Positions 45,541 to 56,998 of a DNA stretch of 64,000 nt are shown in pieces. Both the position numbers and the translations under genes were made by a program. Source of the stretch: Microstegium vimineum (lineage: Eukaryota > Streptophyta > Magnoliopsida > Poales > Poaceae); NCBI GenBank assembly GCA_022036555.1, contig CM039120.1, positions 28,270,991 through 28,334,990 of the forward strand. The letters run 5' to 3'. The notes under the pieces were generated by a model. The model worked only from the letters and a program-made list of their open reading frames with translations, searched no databases and had not been told where the DNA came from. The stretch's first letter is position 1, and every line of letters starts with the position of its first letter.

Positions 45541-46594
45541 GTTGAGGGATTTCCTCCTCTCTAAGGGATTCATTATGGGGAAGGTTGATACTACTCTATT
45601 CACCAAGAAGATTGGGAAGGACTTATTTGTGTTGCAAATCTATGTGGATGACATTATCTTCAGGTCAACCAATCAAGAGTTTTGTGAAGAGTTTGGCAAC
45701 ATGATGGCAAAAGAGTTTGAGATGTCTATGCTTGGAGAGCTTAGTTACTTCCTTGGTCTTCAAGTCAAACAATTGAAGAATGGGACTTTTTTTAGTCAAG
45801 GCAAGTACATCAAGGACATGCTCAAGAAGTTCAATCTAGATGAAGCAAAGTCTATTAGTACACCCATGGGAACAAATGGAAATTTGGATGGGGATGCTAG
45901 TGGCAACATGGTAGACCAAAAGCTATATAGATCAATGATTGGGAGCTTACTCTATGTGACCGTATCAAGACCGGATGTCATGTTTAGTGTATGCATGTGT
46001 GCAAGATTTCAAGCTTCTCCAAGAGAGAGTCATTTGAAAGCCACAAAGAGGATATTGAGATATTTGAAGCATACACCTAATGTTGGGTTGTGGTATCCTA
46101 AAGGATCAAACTTTTAGTTACTTGGATACTCCGACTCGGACTACGCGGGTTGCAAGATAGAAAGGAAAAGCACATCGAGCACTTGTCAATTGCTTGGAAG
46201 ATCACTAGTCTCATGGTCATCAAAGAAGCAAAATAGTGTGGCACTCTTTACCACCCAAGCCGAGTATATTAGTGCGGGGAGTTGTTGTGCACAATTCCTA
46301 TGGATGAGAGCTACTTTGAATGATTTTGGAGTCAAATTCAAGCAAGTACCTTTGCTATGTGACAATGAAAGTGCAATCAAGCTCACCAACAATCCGTTTC
46401 AACACTCAAGAACAAAGCATATTGATGTCGGCCACCATTTCATTAGAGATCATCAATTGAAAGGGGACATTTCTATTACAAGTGTTGGCACCGAAGATCA
46501 ATTGGCCGACATCTTTACCAAGCCATTAGATGAAAAGAGGTTTTGCAAGCTAAGGAATGAGTTGAACATACTTGATTTCTCCAACATGATTTGA
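45541..46594 (+). pseudogene. B1 reverse transcriptase end and RNase H
   Basis: In the new frame: RDFLLSKGFIMGKVDTTLF, the catalytic YVDDIIFRSTN, FLGLQVKQLKNGTF and RSMIGSLLYVTVSRPD. A TAG falls after PKGSNF (46115-46117). RNase H follows (YSDSDYAGCKIERKSTSS, SVALFTTQAEYISAGSCCAQFLWM, CDNESAIKLTNNPFQHSRTKHID, LADIFTKPLDE) to a natural end at LDFSNMI. Confidence 0.9.
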
Positions 46595-47151
46595 TGCACC
46601 CCCATTTATATAACATGCCTCTACTCCAACAATGCAAGGTAAAAGTTGATATGAGAGAATTCATGCATACATTGTTAGGACTTGTGTAGAGAATATAAAC
46701 ATCACTCATGATTCTAGGCCCATTCATGAAAAATAAAATGTCTTTGATGCTTATTTGATGCCACTATAGCTTCCATGAGTTGATATGATCGAGTGGTAGC
46801 ATATGACATGTTGATGTGCTTGCAATCCTAGAGTTTGATCTATGTCTATGAACCCTAAGTGCTTAATTCAACATAGGCAAGATAACCATCCTAGCATGTG
46901 TGAACAAGCTTGTCTATGGTTTAAATCAAATTAAATATCTTGGGCAAGTAGCTTAGTTCAAACCAAAGTTGAAAACAATCTTTCACCCTATCTCACACTC
47001 AGGGGGAGTAAAACTTGAATATCTATAATTGGTCCCACCTTTTTGTGTCAATTGGATGACAAAGGGGGAAATTAATTGTTGAAAATATATATCATGGGGG
47101 AGAATTGTTTAAAGGGAGAAAATGAAAAATCCATTTTCAAAAAAAAACATA
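46595..47151 (+). other. B1 3' noncoding region, first part
   Basis: No gene. It contains polypurine-tract-like runs at 47001-47009, 47061-47069 and 47095-47103. ACATA at 47147-47151 is the left target copy of G2. The region continues at 58691. Confidence 0.75.
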
Positions 47152-48844
47152 TGTTGGTATTTCTTATGACTATTGGATAAATCTGCAAGCGCACAGATTA
47201 TACCATTGTAGCACTTCACCAGGAGTATTCCAGGTATCGTATTTTCCACAGGGAACGAGAAGTGAGTTAACTAGGAATATGGATATGTCCTATGATGGAT
47301 CAAGGGAGACTATGATAACTGGATTGAAAGGTTCGATATAGCAAGGATATCTAACAAGGTATAGCTGGTTATACTGGCCTTATCAGCCCTTCTCTTACAG
47401 GAGGCGATGGGATAGATCAGAAAGAGGGAAAAACTCTAACCGGACCGCGCCATCATGTTGAATTGAGGCCTTACCTTTTAAGAAATTATCTTACACACGT
47501 GGTGGAATACAAATACTAGATAGAGTTGTCACTTTCTACTAGCATCCACAAACAATCCGTGCGATAAGCGGTTTACAAAGGCAAGATCTAGTCTAGACAC
47601 CACGTCTACACTATTCTTACTACTTTAACCCCAGCTAAGGACTAAAGCACTCTACTTAAAGTAAAGTGATGAACAAGCGCGAAAAGATGTATAACAGCTA
47701 TGCCAGAAGTAGAATATCAAATACTATAAAGAACTCAGATGTATCACTTACAAGTGTTGAACTTATAAGAGAATCGCATCCGCTGAGGAACAACTCGGAG
47801 AAGATGCCAGATAGGCCCGGCTCTCCTCTAGGTGCTCCTCACTCTCCTCCAACTAGCATAGCACTACTAAAGAGCTCCGCTAAGAGACTAAGGAGTAGTG
47901 TTTCTCCAATGAGGCATGAAATGAATAGGAAGCTCTAGGGGTCTATTTATAGCTAGAGGGAGAGCCGAGTGCCACGTCAGCGATCCGCGTCACTTCCATC
48001 ATCCACCGTAGGATCAAACCATCATTAGAACCGACTTAGATCAACAGGGGAGATCAAGTGGGTGCATGGATGCATGCAGGAAGTCGGTGGGGAGGTCGGT
48101 GCACCTTTTGGGCACCTTGCCACAGTCGGCCGACCGCCCAATGGCAGGTGGGCCTGCCACTTTCCCCCAGGAGGTGTCCCCACAGCACAAGGGGCATGTG
48201 GGTGGCCTGTGGGCCCATACCCACGTTCGGCCGACCGCAAGTATTGGCCATCTTTCGTGTGGAGCAAGGCCCACATGTTATTGGCACCTTGGATAAGTTT
48301 GGTATTGTTCCGAGATAGTTTGTGGGCCCATGTATCCTCGTGCTTTGATCTAGAGCCATCGAGAAGAAGCACAGAGGAGATCCAAGGGTGGATCTTCAGT
48401 CTAGAGGATGTGATTGGATCATGGACACATGGGAGGCCTTGGTGGCCCCATAGGGTGGTCAGCCGACCCCCTATAGAGAGCCATGGGCCTCCCCTTTGGC
48501 GTGGGACCTCCTTGATAGGTGTGGATTCTACTATCCAAGATTGGGCCCAAAGTACGGTCGGTCGACCGTCTTTTGTGGCCAAACAAGCTCATCTTTTGCA
48601 GGTGGCTTCTAGAGGTAATGTCCATCATGATGGTGTATTGGCTTTGCACATTTGCCATACATGGAAATATGTCATGTTGAGCCTCGAATTATGACGTTTT
48701 ATGCCTACATTCAAATAGAGGACATATACATGTGGAACCAAGTTATTGGGTAAAATAAGTTCAGACTATGCTTCTTTTCCTTCGAATATGAGGATGTTGA
48801 CGGTATTTTGATGGTGATAAAATATCTCATAATTATCATGAACA
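47152..48844 (-). repeat. G2 3' LTR
   Basis: A 1.69-kb LTR, minus strand from TGTTCATGATAATT (48844; the 5' copy has TGTTGACGGTAATT) to AAATACCAACA (47152). It is nearly identical to 56999-58685. It holds palindromic words such as TCGGCCGACCG and GGTCGGTCGACCG at about 48127, 48228 and 48555. Open frames of up to 210 residues over 48025-48694 recur in the other LTR and are noise. Confidence 0.92.
47944..47951 (-). promoter_or_regulatory. TATA box in the G2 3' LTR
   Basis: On the minus strand it reads TATAAATA within CTATAAATAGACCCC. It is conserved in the 5' LTR (57786-57793) and in G1 (3645-3652). Confidence 0.7.
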
Positions 48845-48862
48845 AGATCCCCCATACTTACC
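48845..48862 (-). other. polypurine tract of G2
   Basis: On the minus strand it reads GGTAAGTATGGGGGATCT, directly before the 3' LTR. It is preceded by GAGGACGAGCAAAG, as in G1. Confidence 0.75.
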
Positions 48863-49176
48863 TCTTTGCTCGTCCTCGAGTAAAGGTTAAAAGCTAACAA
48901 GTCTATGTTGTTCAAAGTATAAAGCAAGCATAAAGATTCACTCAAGACATTTTGTCATACCAATGGGATATGTGGTGTTGGCTAACAAATATCCTTGAGA
49001 AGTTGAGAAATGGAATAGTTCTTTCTTCAAGGCAAAGTCATCTTCCCAAATCATATTTTAGTACTTGGAGTTTTTGATAAATTTTTTTCAAAAGAAATCT
49101 CATAAGTCAACTTACTCCTCATATAGCACTCTAGATCGCTCAAGGTGTATGAATCCTTACCAAGGCATAACATGAG
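48863..49176 (-). other. G2 3' internal noncoding sequence
   Basis: Noncoding sequence between the polypurine tract and A4, collinear with G1 at about 2560-2900. ATGAG at 49172-49176 is the left target copy of A4. Nothing else is seen. Confidence 0.7.
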
Positions 49177-51142
49177 TGAACGACCAAGAACGGCGACCAG
49201 AGGGGGGGTGAATGGGAGCCTCAAATTTCTCTCGAAATGTTTGGGCCACTCTTCGCAAAAACCAAACCTAGTGGAGGAAAATCACTGGAAACCCCAAAAC
49301 ACAGGTTCTCAACCCCGAGGGAAAAGAGGCCAGAACCTAGGCAAAATAGGCGAAAACTGCAACCAGACAGAGGCTCCAGACCAGATGGAGCTGAGCCACC
49401 GGACTATAGCGAGTAGTCCGGAGCACAGGTCCGACGCTTTCACCCGCCGAGACAGAAGAACACAGTGAGCACCCTAGCTCCGGACCAGAGGCTCCGGACT
49501 AGTCCGACGCCACCTCCGGACCAAGGAAGGTGGTCCGGTGCTCCCTCGCCAGTCAATCCAGTAAGGTACCGACCTCCAGACCAGACCACCGGACCACCCC
49601 GTCGGACCAAGGAGAGTGGTCCGACGCGTGGTAGCGTTTCTCAGCAGAGCCACTGGACCACTCGTCAAAGGTCCAGTGCTCAAAAACTAGGAGGTCCAGA
49701 GGGTGGTCCGACGCCTCTTGCTGCTTGACACGAGAAAGTTCAAGACCACCGGACCACTTGCTATGGTCCGGAGCTTAAGGCAAAGTGGTCCGACGCTCAC
49801 AGGAGAAAAACTGTTCCTTGCAAAAATCGTTTTCACTCCGCTAAATCTTCTCAAAACTCAACCAAATGATCACCAACTGCAACCAAACTTTGTATGCATG
49901 ATCCTAGTGTAGTTGGGGAGCTATCCCAAAGAAATCATCGCTCAATTTGGAGAGAATAAACGAGAACACTCAGATTTGGGGGAGAAAGAGGAAAACGAAG
50001 AACACCGCAAAGAAATCGCCTGATCTACGCACTCGTGAGGTTTGAGGAGAAATACATCGGTGCAAAGAAGCTCCTCACGATTACGAACAACTTGGTTCAA
50101 GTCAATTTTGCAAAGCTACTCTCAACAAAGAGAAATCATCTCGGGAAAAAGAGAGAGCAAAAGCAAAATGGGAAGAACACAAGCAAACCGGGGACACAAT
50201 CATGAAATCGAAGCCACCATGGCTTACGGAGGTTAAGACCTCCGATTCCTCGCAACAATCACAAGTTCTTACACCGGTGACACGGTGGATCTCAAGCAAG
50301 AAGAAGCTAGGAAAGGCAAAACCTAGGAATAGGTGGCAGAGAGAGTAATGCAAGAGATGAGGATGAGGATACCCCTTCATTTTCTATTTAACGGGGCTTT
50401 GGCCATTTCCCAAAGACACCCCTAGATACATTGAGTGAACTACCTAGCCTAAGCATTGCAGTCCAAGCTCCGAAAAATATCTCCCTCGATTTGAATGGAC
50501 GGCCCCGCTTCCTACCGGGAGTTGCCGTCGCCTCGACGCAACCTCCAGGATTCCGCCACATGCCATCCCCGCTTCCTCGGAAGCTCCGCATAGGTTTTGA
50601 GGCCCAAACCCAGGAAACCCACCACCGGTAGCTTTGGGCTCAACTACCGAACCCCGAGTTTTGCGACCCAAATTTGGAAACCAACGCGGATGGTTTTGAG
50701 GCCCAAACCACCAAACCACTCGACGCGAGCCACCTTGTCTTCTCCCGGTCAGACTCCGAGTCCCCTGAGCCTCCGCTTGACTCGCGCGTCCACCGTCTTG
50801 ACTCGGCCGACTCGGTCTACCTCCATGTCTTCTCTCACTCGCCGGTGCCAAGTACTAGCCACCACAGCTAGTACGCCGGCGCCCATGGTCCCTCAGTCCG
50901 AGCCCCGCTTCCGCCCTTCACCGCTCTCAGTCCATCGGCACGGCAAGCCTTTACTCGACCTTCTCCACGCCATTGACCACTGTCACTAGGCATAGCACCT
51001 GCACACCACAAACCGATAGACAGGCACACATTTGCTTTCGCAAAGGGTTAGAATCAAGCCACTCAAACTGAACTGCTCAAGTGTTGAGAAATCACTCATC
51101 ACAAACTGAACTACATGGGTACTTATCCACCATGTGTTCGCA
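49177..51142 (-). repeat. Copia-A solo LTR A4
   Basis: A 1,966-bp Copia-A LTR on the minus strand from TGCGAACACATGG (51142) to TTGGTCGTTCA (49177), with a perfect target duplication ATGAG (49172-49176 and 51143-51147). It has no internal region, so it is a solo LTR. It keeps the most TATA-like promoter of the family, TTAAATAG on the minus strand near 50390. GTCCGGA/GTCCGAC words cluster at 49390-49800. Confidence 0.93.
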
Positions 51143-54100
51143 ATGAGCTTGCCTTCTTTTTATCTTCCTACTTCTAAAAGGCTTATGTGGAGCTTAGGTA
51201 GGGATAAACAATGTAGCATACTTACCTTGCATGTATTGTAAAGTCAAATTCCGGATCCAAGGAGAGAAATGTCATACTCTTAGATCAAGATGTGCAAGTG
51301 TGTGGAAACATGGGAAATGATCAAAAACTCCTTTATATGATCTCTCTTTCCTAACTTATTATTTTGAGACATAGCTATCATTTTATTTTTCTATGAGCTT
51401 TGGAATGCTCTCTTTTTTTTGAAATGAGCTTTGATGTGCTCATCATTTTCTAAAACTTGGGACTTTTTATGCCCCTTGATATTTTACATAGTCTATGTCT
51501 CATATACTAGCATTATACTAGAGAGAGATTATTCTAATAAGGCATGGAGTATGAACTATGTGGAAGTGTAGGGCATGTTTTTACGTACTTCTAGTGTAGA
51601 AGCAACATGTATATGTGGTGTGCATGTGATCTTGATCTTGGGAGCATGATAAATCTCTCAACAAGGGTCACAGAGCTTGACCAAACTCAACACAAAGCAA
51701 GCAGCTTATGTAGAAAGCTTATATCATGTACGAGCATGTATGACTATGGTAGGAATTTTCTCACTATAGAGGAGTAGTGACATTATGGTTTTATGACATT
51801 TTCAAAAGTTAATCTCCAAGAATCTTAAATAGATAGGGTATGAATCATGAGCCGAGAACTATATCACATTAATCAACAACTTAGTCAATATGGTTCCCTA
51901 TCAAGATATTTTCCCACTAGCAACAAGAATTCGTCTTTATGACGCTTTTACCCTTAGAACGTCATAGATCATGTCACTTTTCAAATTTTAGTTTCAAATG
52001 CGATCTTCTTGTTTTTATTCAATATTAAAAGGGAAATAAACTAACCAATTCATTTTATGAAGAAATAAATTTTATTTTATTTTATGATTATTATTATTTA
52101 TTTATTTATTATTATTATTATTTTTAAAAATATATTTTTTTATTTTTAGAAGGGAAATTAACTAAGTGATTACTTTCATGAAGAAATTATTTTTATTTCA
52201 TTTTTATTTTGAAACAGAAAAATAAGTAAAACAAATGAAAAGCATAGAGTAAAAAAGGGGGAGACGTGGCAAACCAATCAGGATTGATGTTGAGGCTGAG
52301 TGGAGGTTGGCTGGTGGGCCTGAGGCCGGCCTATAGGCACGGTCGGGCGACCCTGGGTTCGTTTGGCCACTTCAAACTCTACATTTAGATCCCTTAGCTC
52401 TGAATATTGCTCTGCTTTGTCTTTTCTGAATTTTAGCCTCCAAAGTGCATAGGCCGATCCACAGAAGTGGTTGTTTCGGTCCAACTTTTTTGTGGAACGT
52501 GTTATGGACGTGTACAACATGATTCAGTGGTTGTTCTAGTGTTTTGACATGTTGGGGGTGTCGACCGACATCCCCCATACTTGTTTCGGAGCATGCTGTA
52601 AACAGTGACAGAAGTAGATCAAATGCAGGGGTTCTGCTAGGGTAAGATACCCGCAGAACCAAGAGTTTCATTTGTCATTGATAGATTAGGCACGTGTTCA
52701 TTGATTCAAGAGTGATAAACTATCATGCCTAAGTATCATGTTGCTATGAAGGGCTAAGGAGATCCAAGGGAGAAGAAGGAGAGAGAAGGTCTTATGGCCT
52801 TAGCATAAGGAATGACAAGCATTTCTTCATGCTCTCTTCTATCAGGGCCATGAGGCAAGTTGTGACGATGGCTCTAGAGGATGACTAAGGAGACGGAGGG
52901 GCAAGGTGATCCTCTCTCTCAATGGCTGTGGATAAGTGCTTGAACTTTGCATTAGTGATAATGCAAAGATCATTAAAGCTATCTTCAAGACCTAGACTCG
53001 CCATTCCCTCCTCAGAAACCCTTTCTTCTAAGTTGGTAATGCTTTCTTTGGCAACAACACGTAGAAATTTTTCCATATCACTCTTCTTCTTGGTGGAACC
53101 ATGGTGAGGTCAAGGGAGGTGAGAAGGGAAGCAAGAGGAGATGGGATTTATAATGGTAGTGAAGAAGAACAAGGTAAGATCAAGAAGGAGAGGGAGCGGT
53201 TAAGAAGAAAGAATCCAACGTCCTTCGCCTCTATTTTCACTTGGATCGTGCCAGAAACAGGATAGGAATGTTGGTCCAACACTCAGGAACGACGTGCATG
53301 GCTGAAGAGCCAAATCCACAGTCAGCCGGCCACTTTTTGGAAGGTTTGGCTCGACCGAGCCTGGATTGGACGTCCCACGGGTCAGGTTAGGTAGGCCGTG
53401 CAACGTCGGACTGAGAAGCCTCAACATGCGGTCGACCGACCGCCTTTCGGGGCCAAATGGGCCAAGATTTCGTGTGGGAGGTGACAAGGCTAGGTACATG
53501 CTAATTCTAGGGTCAAACACAAAAAATGAATAAAAGTTAAAACATGTAGATTTTAGTTCTAAATTGGATTAAGGACAAAATCTACCATGTCAATTTCATG
53601 CTCAGGTGATTCATGTTCATGAAAACTTTTAAGACATTGACCATTTACCTTTAAAGGTGTTGCAGTCATAATCTCGAAGCGTGACAATTCTTGCGTCACG
53701 ATATTGATGATGACGAGTGGTCTTTCTTCTGTGAATCATTGCATTGTACTCAGACCCTTTTTCTCCATTCATTGCTTCTCTCCTACGAAGGATTAGTGGA
53801 CAACACATACCCGAAGGGATTCACGAATAACTTGAAGCAAGGGCATTGTTGTCATAAAAATAGGAAAAGTTGGCTTTAACATTTTAGCACAGACAGAGAT
53901 GTTCCATCATTGTTCACCAATTCTTTAAAAGTTAAGCAAGATTGAAGCAAAGATGTGCAAGATTGTTTAATTACTACCTCAACCCTTGACTTGTCTCTAC
54001 TGAAAGATCTCATGACTTAACCACCAAAATTTTGAAGTTATCAAGCATGGGTTAGTCAAAAGTATAACCAGATTCCATACAAGCATATTTTGATTCAATA

Positions 54101-54824
54101 ATGAAACTTGACACCATGTCTAATTTGATTAAGGTAGGCTATTTAACCTAAGCACCATGCTTAATTTAAAGATCCTATGGGAATATGAATTCAAAGATAT
54201 CCCAAGGCAAAGCATAGTTATAACAGAACTAGGAAGCATGAAAACATAAAGAGATTCAAAAAGGAGACAAGATCATGGATGGTGAACCACATGAGGATTT
54301 GCAGAGAATTTTTTTTTAATTTTAATTTTTTATTTTTTTTATGACTTAGCAAGATGAGCAAGGTAAAAAGAGAAAGCAAGGTCGAGACAACCAAACAAAA
54401 TTAAGAATGAAGCATGTCATGAATTTCTTAGAAAAATACACTTCCCCATACTTGGATTTTGCAACATTTAATAATGGGACAATCCAAGTCTAGGATGTGG
54501 AAATTTCTTTTGAATGTGCTTCATTATTGAAGGATATTTGGTTGGACTTACCTTGTGTTTTGTTCCATCATTCTTTTTGTTCAAATCTGAAATGATTAGT
54601 GACAAAAATACCCGAAGGAACACTTTCACAAATATTCCCTTAATCTCATTTTACAAAGTCATTTTGTTTATTCCAGAAATTTGGGAAACAAAAAAAATTA
54701 TTTTTGTTTTATATATATATTTTTTAAGCAAGCTTTAATAGAAAATAAAAAAGCTCGGGTTATCTCCCGAAAGTGCTTAATTTTAAGACACAAGCTTGTC
54801 TTTGGGAAACCTTCAAGTTGCAAC
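51143..54824 (-). other. G2 internal noncoding region
   Basis: About 3.7 kb without a supportable gene. 51148-52150 is collinear with G1 1612-2560. 52060-52240 is a very AT-rich TTATTA/TTTAT stretch. 52330-53460 carries GTCGACCGAC-type words at about 52345, 52560 and 53430. Minus-strand frames of 60-106 residues show no domain. In a complete gypsy element the pol genes would lie in this area; no YVDD-, DSG- or integrase-like motif was found. Confidence 0.6.
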
Positions 54825-55187
54825 TCATGTTGGTGAAGCGGTTTCCCCTTCAACTCCAACATTTTCGAACCTATCCTCAAGACCAAAACCATTACGAGAT
54901 TTGCAAAATTTATGGTAGACAAACACATCTACAACCAACCTTGCAAAGATTTTAGAAGTAAGAAGCATGAAGGGGTTGTAGATCATGTGTGTTGTGACGG
55001 TAGAGGGAAGCATTGATTTGGGAGATTTCTCATTTAAGCATGGATTTGATTGGAAGATCGGGGAATAACTTCCATGCTCATTGACATCATTCTCCCTTTC
55101 AAGGAGTGGGTGAGCACTTTCTTTCTCATGACATTTCAAGTCATTCTCAAGGCTTGAATGGGTCATGGTTGTTGGCGAGATTGACAT
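54825..55187 (-). pseudogene. G2 open frame downstream of gag
   Basis: A 120-residue frame including MSISPTTMTHSSLENDLKC, VVDVFVYHKFCKSRNGFGL and VGVEGETASPT. The VYHKFCKSR block is, from memory, reminiscent of small open regions between gag and the 3' end of grass gag-only gypsy elements. No enzymatic domain. Function unknown, and it could be remnant coding sequence. The gap 55188-55631 to the gag tail holds nothing recognisable. Confidence 0.4.
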
Positions 55188-55631
55188 AAGCTCACCCCAT
55201 GGGTCAAGAACAAGTTTGGATTCTAACCCTTTGATGAGAGGTCAGGGAGACCAAACGGGTAGATAATCTTCACCTATTCTATGACCAAGCTTCTCAATTC
55301 CTATTGTGTTCTCCAAGATTCTCATGATTGGCCTTCCGATAAAGGTGAGATGAAAGAAAAGTCCAGGAAGGTCAAAGATATGGAAATCTAGGAAGATCTT
55401 GAGATCGTTAACCACCACAAGAACATCATGAAGGACTCCTAAACAATCAAGGACTTGACCATTGGGGAGTCTAAGGTGTTTTTGTGATTAGGATAGATGA
55501 TCCTTTGATGGTGTTAGAACATGGAAATGAGGAAGGATGTTGATCCTGAGGCTAGGATCATAGCAAATTTCACCATCAATGCCCAACACTTGATAGGATA
55601 TTCTCCTTACATGTGTGGGCATTTTAGTGAC

Positions 55632-56239
55632 TTATTTTGAAGATTCGGCCTTATCCAACCATTCTTGACTTACAACAGTAGATGGATGTTCTAACCGTTG
55701 ATTATGCTCCTCTTGGTCAGATTTATGGCTCTCATGGCTTCCATGCCTTGGGTGTCTTAATGAATTCCCAGAGTCATTAAGTGGGTCATCATATGACTTG
55801 AATGCAAGAACACATGGGGGGTCATCAGGATCAAGGATGGGTTCGTAAGATAAGTCAAATGTGGGCATAGAGAAGGAGAGGATAGATTTGGATTCTAAAC
55901 ACTTTAGTTCTTTTTCTATAAGCTCACTCGACATTTCTTCATCAAATATCTCAAGCTTTTCCTGATGTGCCATGTGAGAAGTCGAGGCACAAGATGATGT
56001 TGATTTGGGAGGTTTTTGAAGAGATCCCTTCATGAGAGGTCTAGAAAGATGTTTCTTAGAAGGTCTCTTTAGGAAAGGATCATTTTGGGCATTCCCAAAA
56101 CCAGCAAGATCATATGAAAGGTTAGCCTCGAACTCGAAGGAATGGTTTAGATGTTGAATTTCTTCTTCCTTCGAGATTTGTGGTATTTGTGGTTCAGGAT
56201 CGATGATAGAATCTTTGGATAGAAATGGTGGTGATTTGG
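55632..56239 (-). CDS. G2 gag C-terminal extension
   Basis: An open frame directly following the Gag block, with ISKEEEIQHLNHSFEFEANL, then KRPSKKHLSRPLMKGSLQKP and an acidic tail (EIFDEEMSSELIEKELKCLES, then DPDDPPCVLAFKSYDDP). It is Ser/Glu/Lys-rich and has no zinc knuckle. It lies immediately after the stop at 56240 and may be the rest of Gag separated by that stop, or a separate small product. No function is assigned. Confidence 0.5.
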
Positions 56240-56947
56240 CTATCGAGGATTCTTTTCTAGGGGCTGGTTTTTGTTCTTCATTGGGTCCTTCATTATAATC
56301 GTTAGTAGAGGGAGTCTTTCCAAGAAGAAGATTCTCCCTGCACTAACGGATAAACACAGGAAGGCTCCCCCAGAAGTTATATCAAGAAGTTGTGCGGAAT
56401 CTTTGCTAAGACTGCCATAAAAGTGATGTAACAATGTTGGCTCGGTTATAGCAAGATTAGGGCCAGATGATGCTAGATCTAGAAGACGGGCCCATGCCGC
56501 ACCTAGAGATTCCTTTTCCTTTTGTTTGAAGGATAGGACCTCTATTCGAATACGAACAACACGAGAGATAGGGAAGAAATCTAGGTATAATTTGGATTGT
56601 AACTTTTCCCATTCTCCGTTTACACCATCTACGTGGCGAAGGTACCATCGTTTGGCTATTCCCATCAAAGAAAACGGAAATAGCTTCCACTTAAGGGTAC
56701 CTCGCCTCATCCCATGGATGTGGACACATGAACACAATTGTTCAAAGTCACATAGGTGAGTGTATGGATTTTCATCTTCATCCCCAGAGAAAGATTGTTC
56801 CCGAACTTTGGCTATGAAGCTAGGGCGAAACTCATAGCTAGGTGAAAGAATGGCCCTTTGGAAAAGCAAGATGAGAGATGGATGATTCGTTCTTGGTGTG
56901 AAAAGGATAAAATGAAAAGAATGATAAAACAAGGATAATAGGACCAA
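56240..56947 (-). CDS. gypsy Gag (retrotransposon gag domain) of G2
   Basis: The frame holds the typical capsid blocks of grass Tat/Athila-like Gag: SYEFRPSFIAKVREQSFSG, DENPYTHLCDFEQLCSCVHI, LKWKLFPFSLMGIAKRWYL, FFPISRVVRIRIEVLSFKQK, ESLGAAWARLLDLASSGPNL, LLHHFYGSLSKDSAQLLDIT. It forms the particle that packages element RNA. No ATG opens the conserved region, so the N-terminus is truncated, starts at another codon or is joined by splicing. No zinc knuckle follows. It is the only gypsy protein domain of the element. Confidence 0.85.
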   Translation of the reverse strand: MVLLSLFYHSFHFILFTPRTNHPSLILLFQRAILSPSYEFRPSFIAKVREQSFSGDEDENPYTHLCDFEQLCSCVHIHGMRRGTLKWKLFPFSLMGIAKRWYLRHVDGVNGEWEKLQSKLYLDFFPISRVVRIRIEVLSFKQKEKESLGAAWARLLDLASSGPNLAITEPTLLHHFYGSLSKDSAQLLDITSGGAFLCLSVSAGRIFFLERLPLLTIIMKDPMKNKNQPLEKNPR

Positions 56948-56972
56948 AGATTTCTAGTTAAAATAGCTACCA

Positions 56973-56990
56973 TTCCCGGCAACGGCGTCA
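56973..56990 (-). other. primer-binding site of G2
   Basis: On the minus strand it reads TGACGCCGTTGCCGGGAA, eight bases from the LTR end. It differs by one base from TGGCGCCGTTGCCGGGGA-type sites, which match tRNA-Asp and are used by Athila/Tat gypsy elements. Confidence 0.75.
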
Positions 56991-56998
56991 GAAATGCT

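Noticed and set aside
48025..48694. Frames of 185-210 residues on both strands of the G2 3' LTR
   Set aside because: They overlap each other antisense, recur broken in the G2 5' LTR and have no domain.
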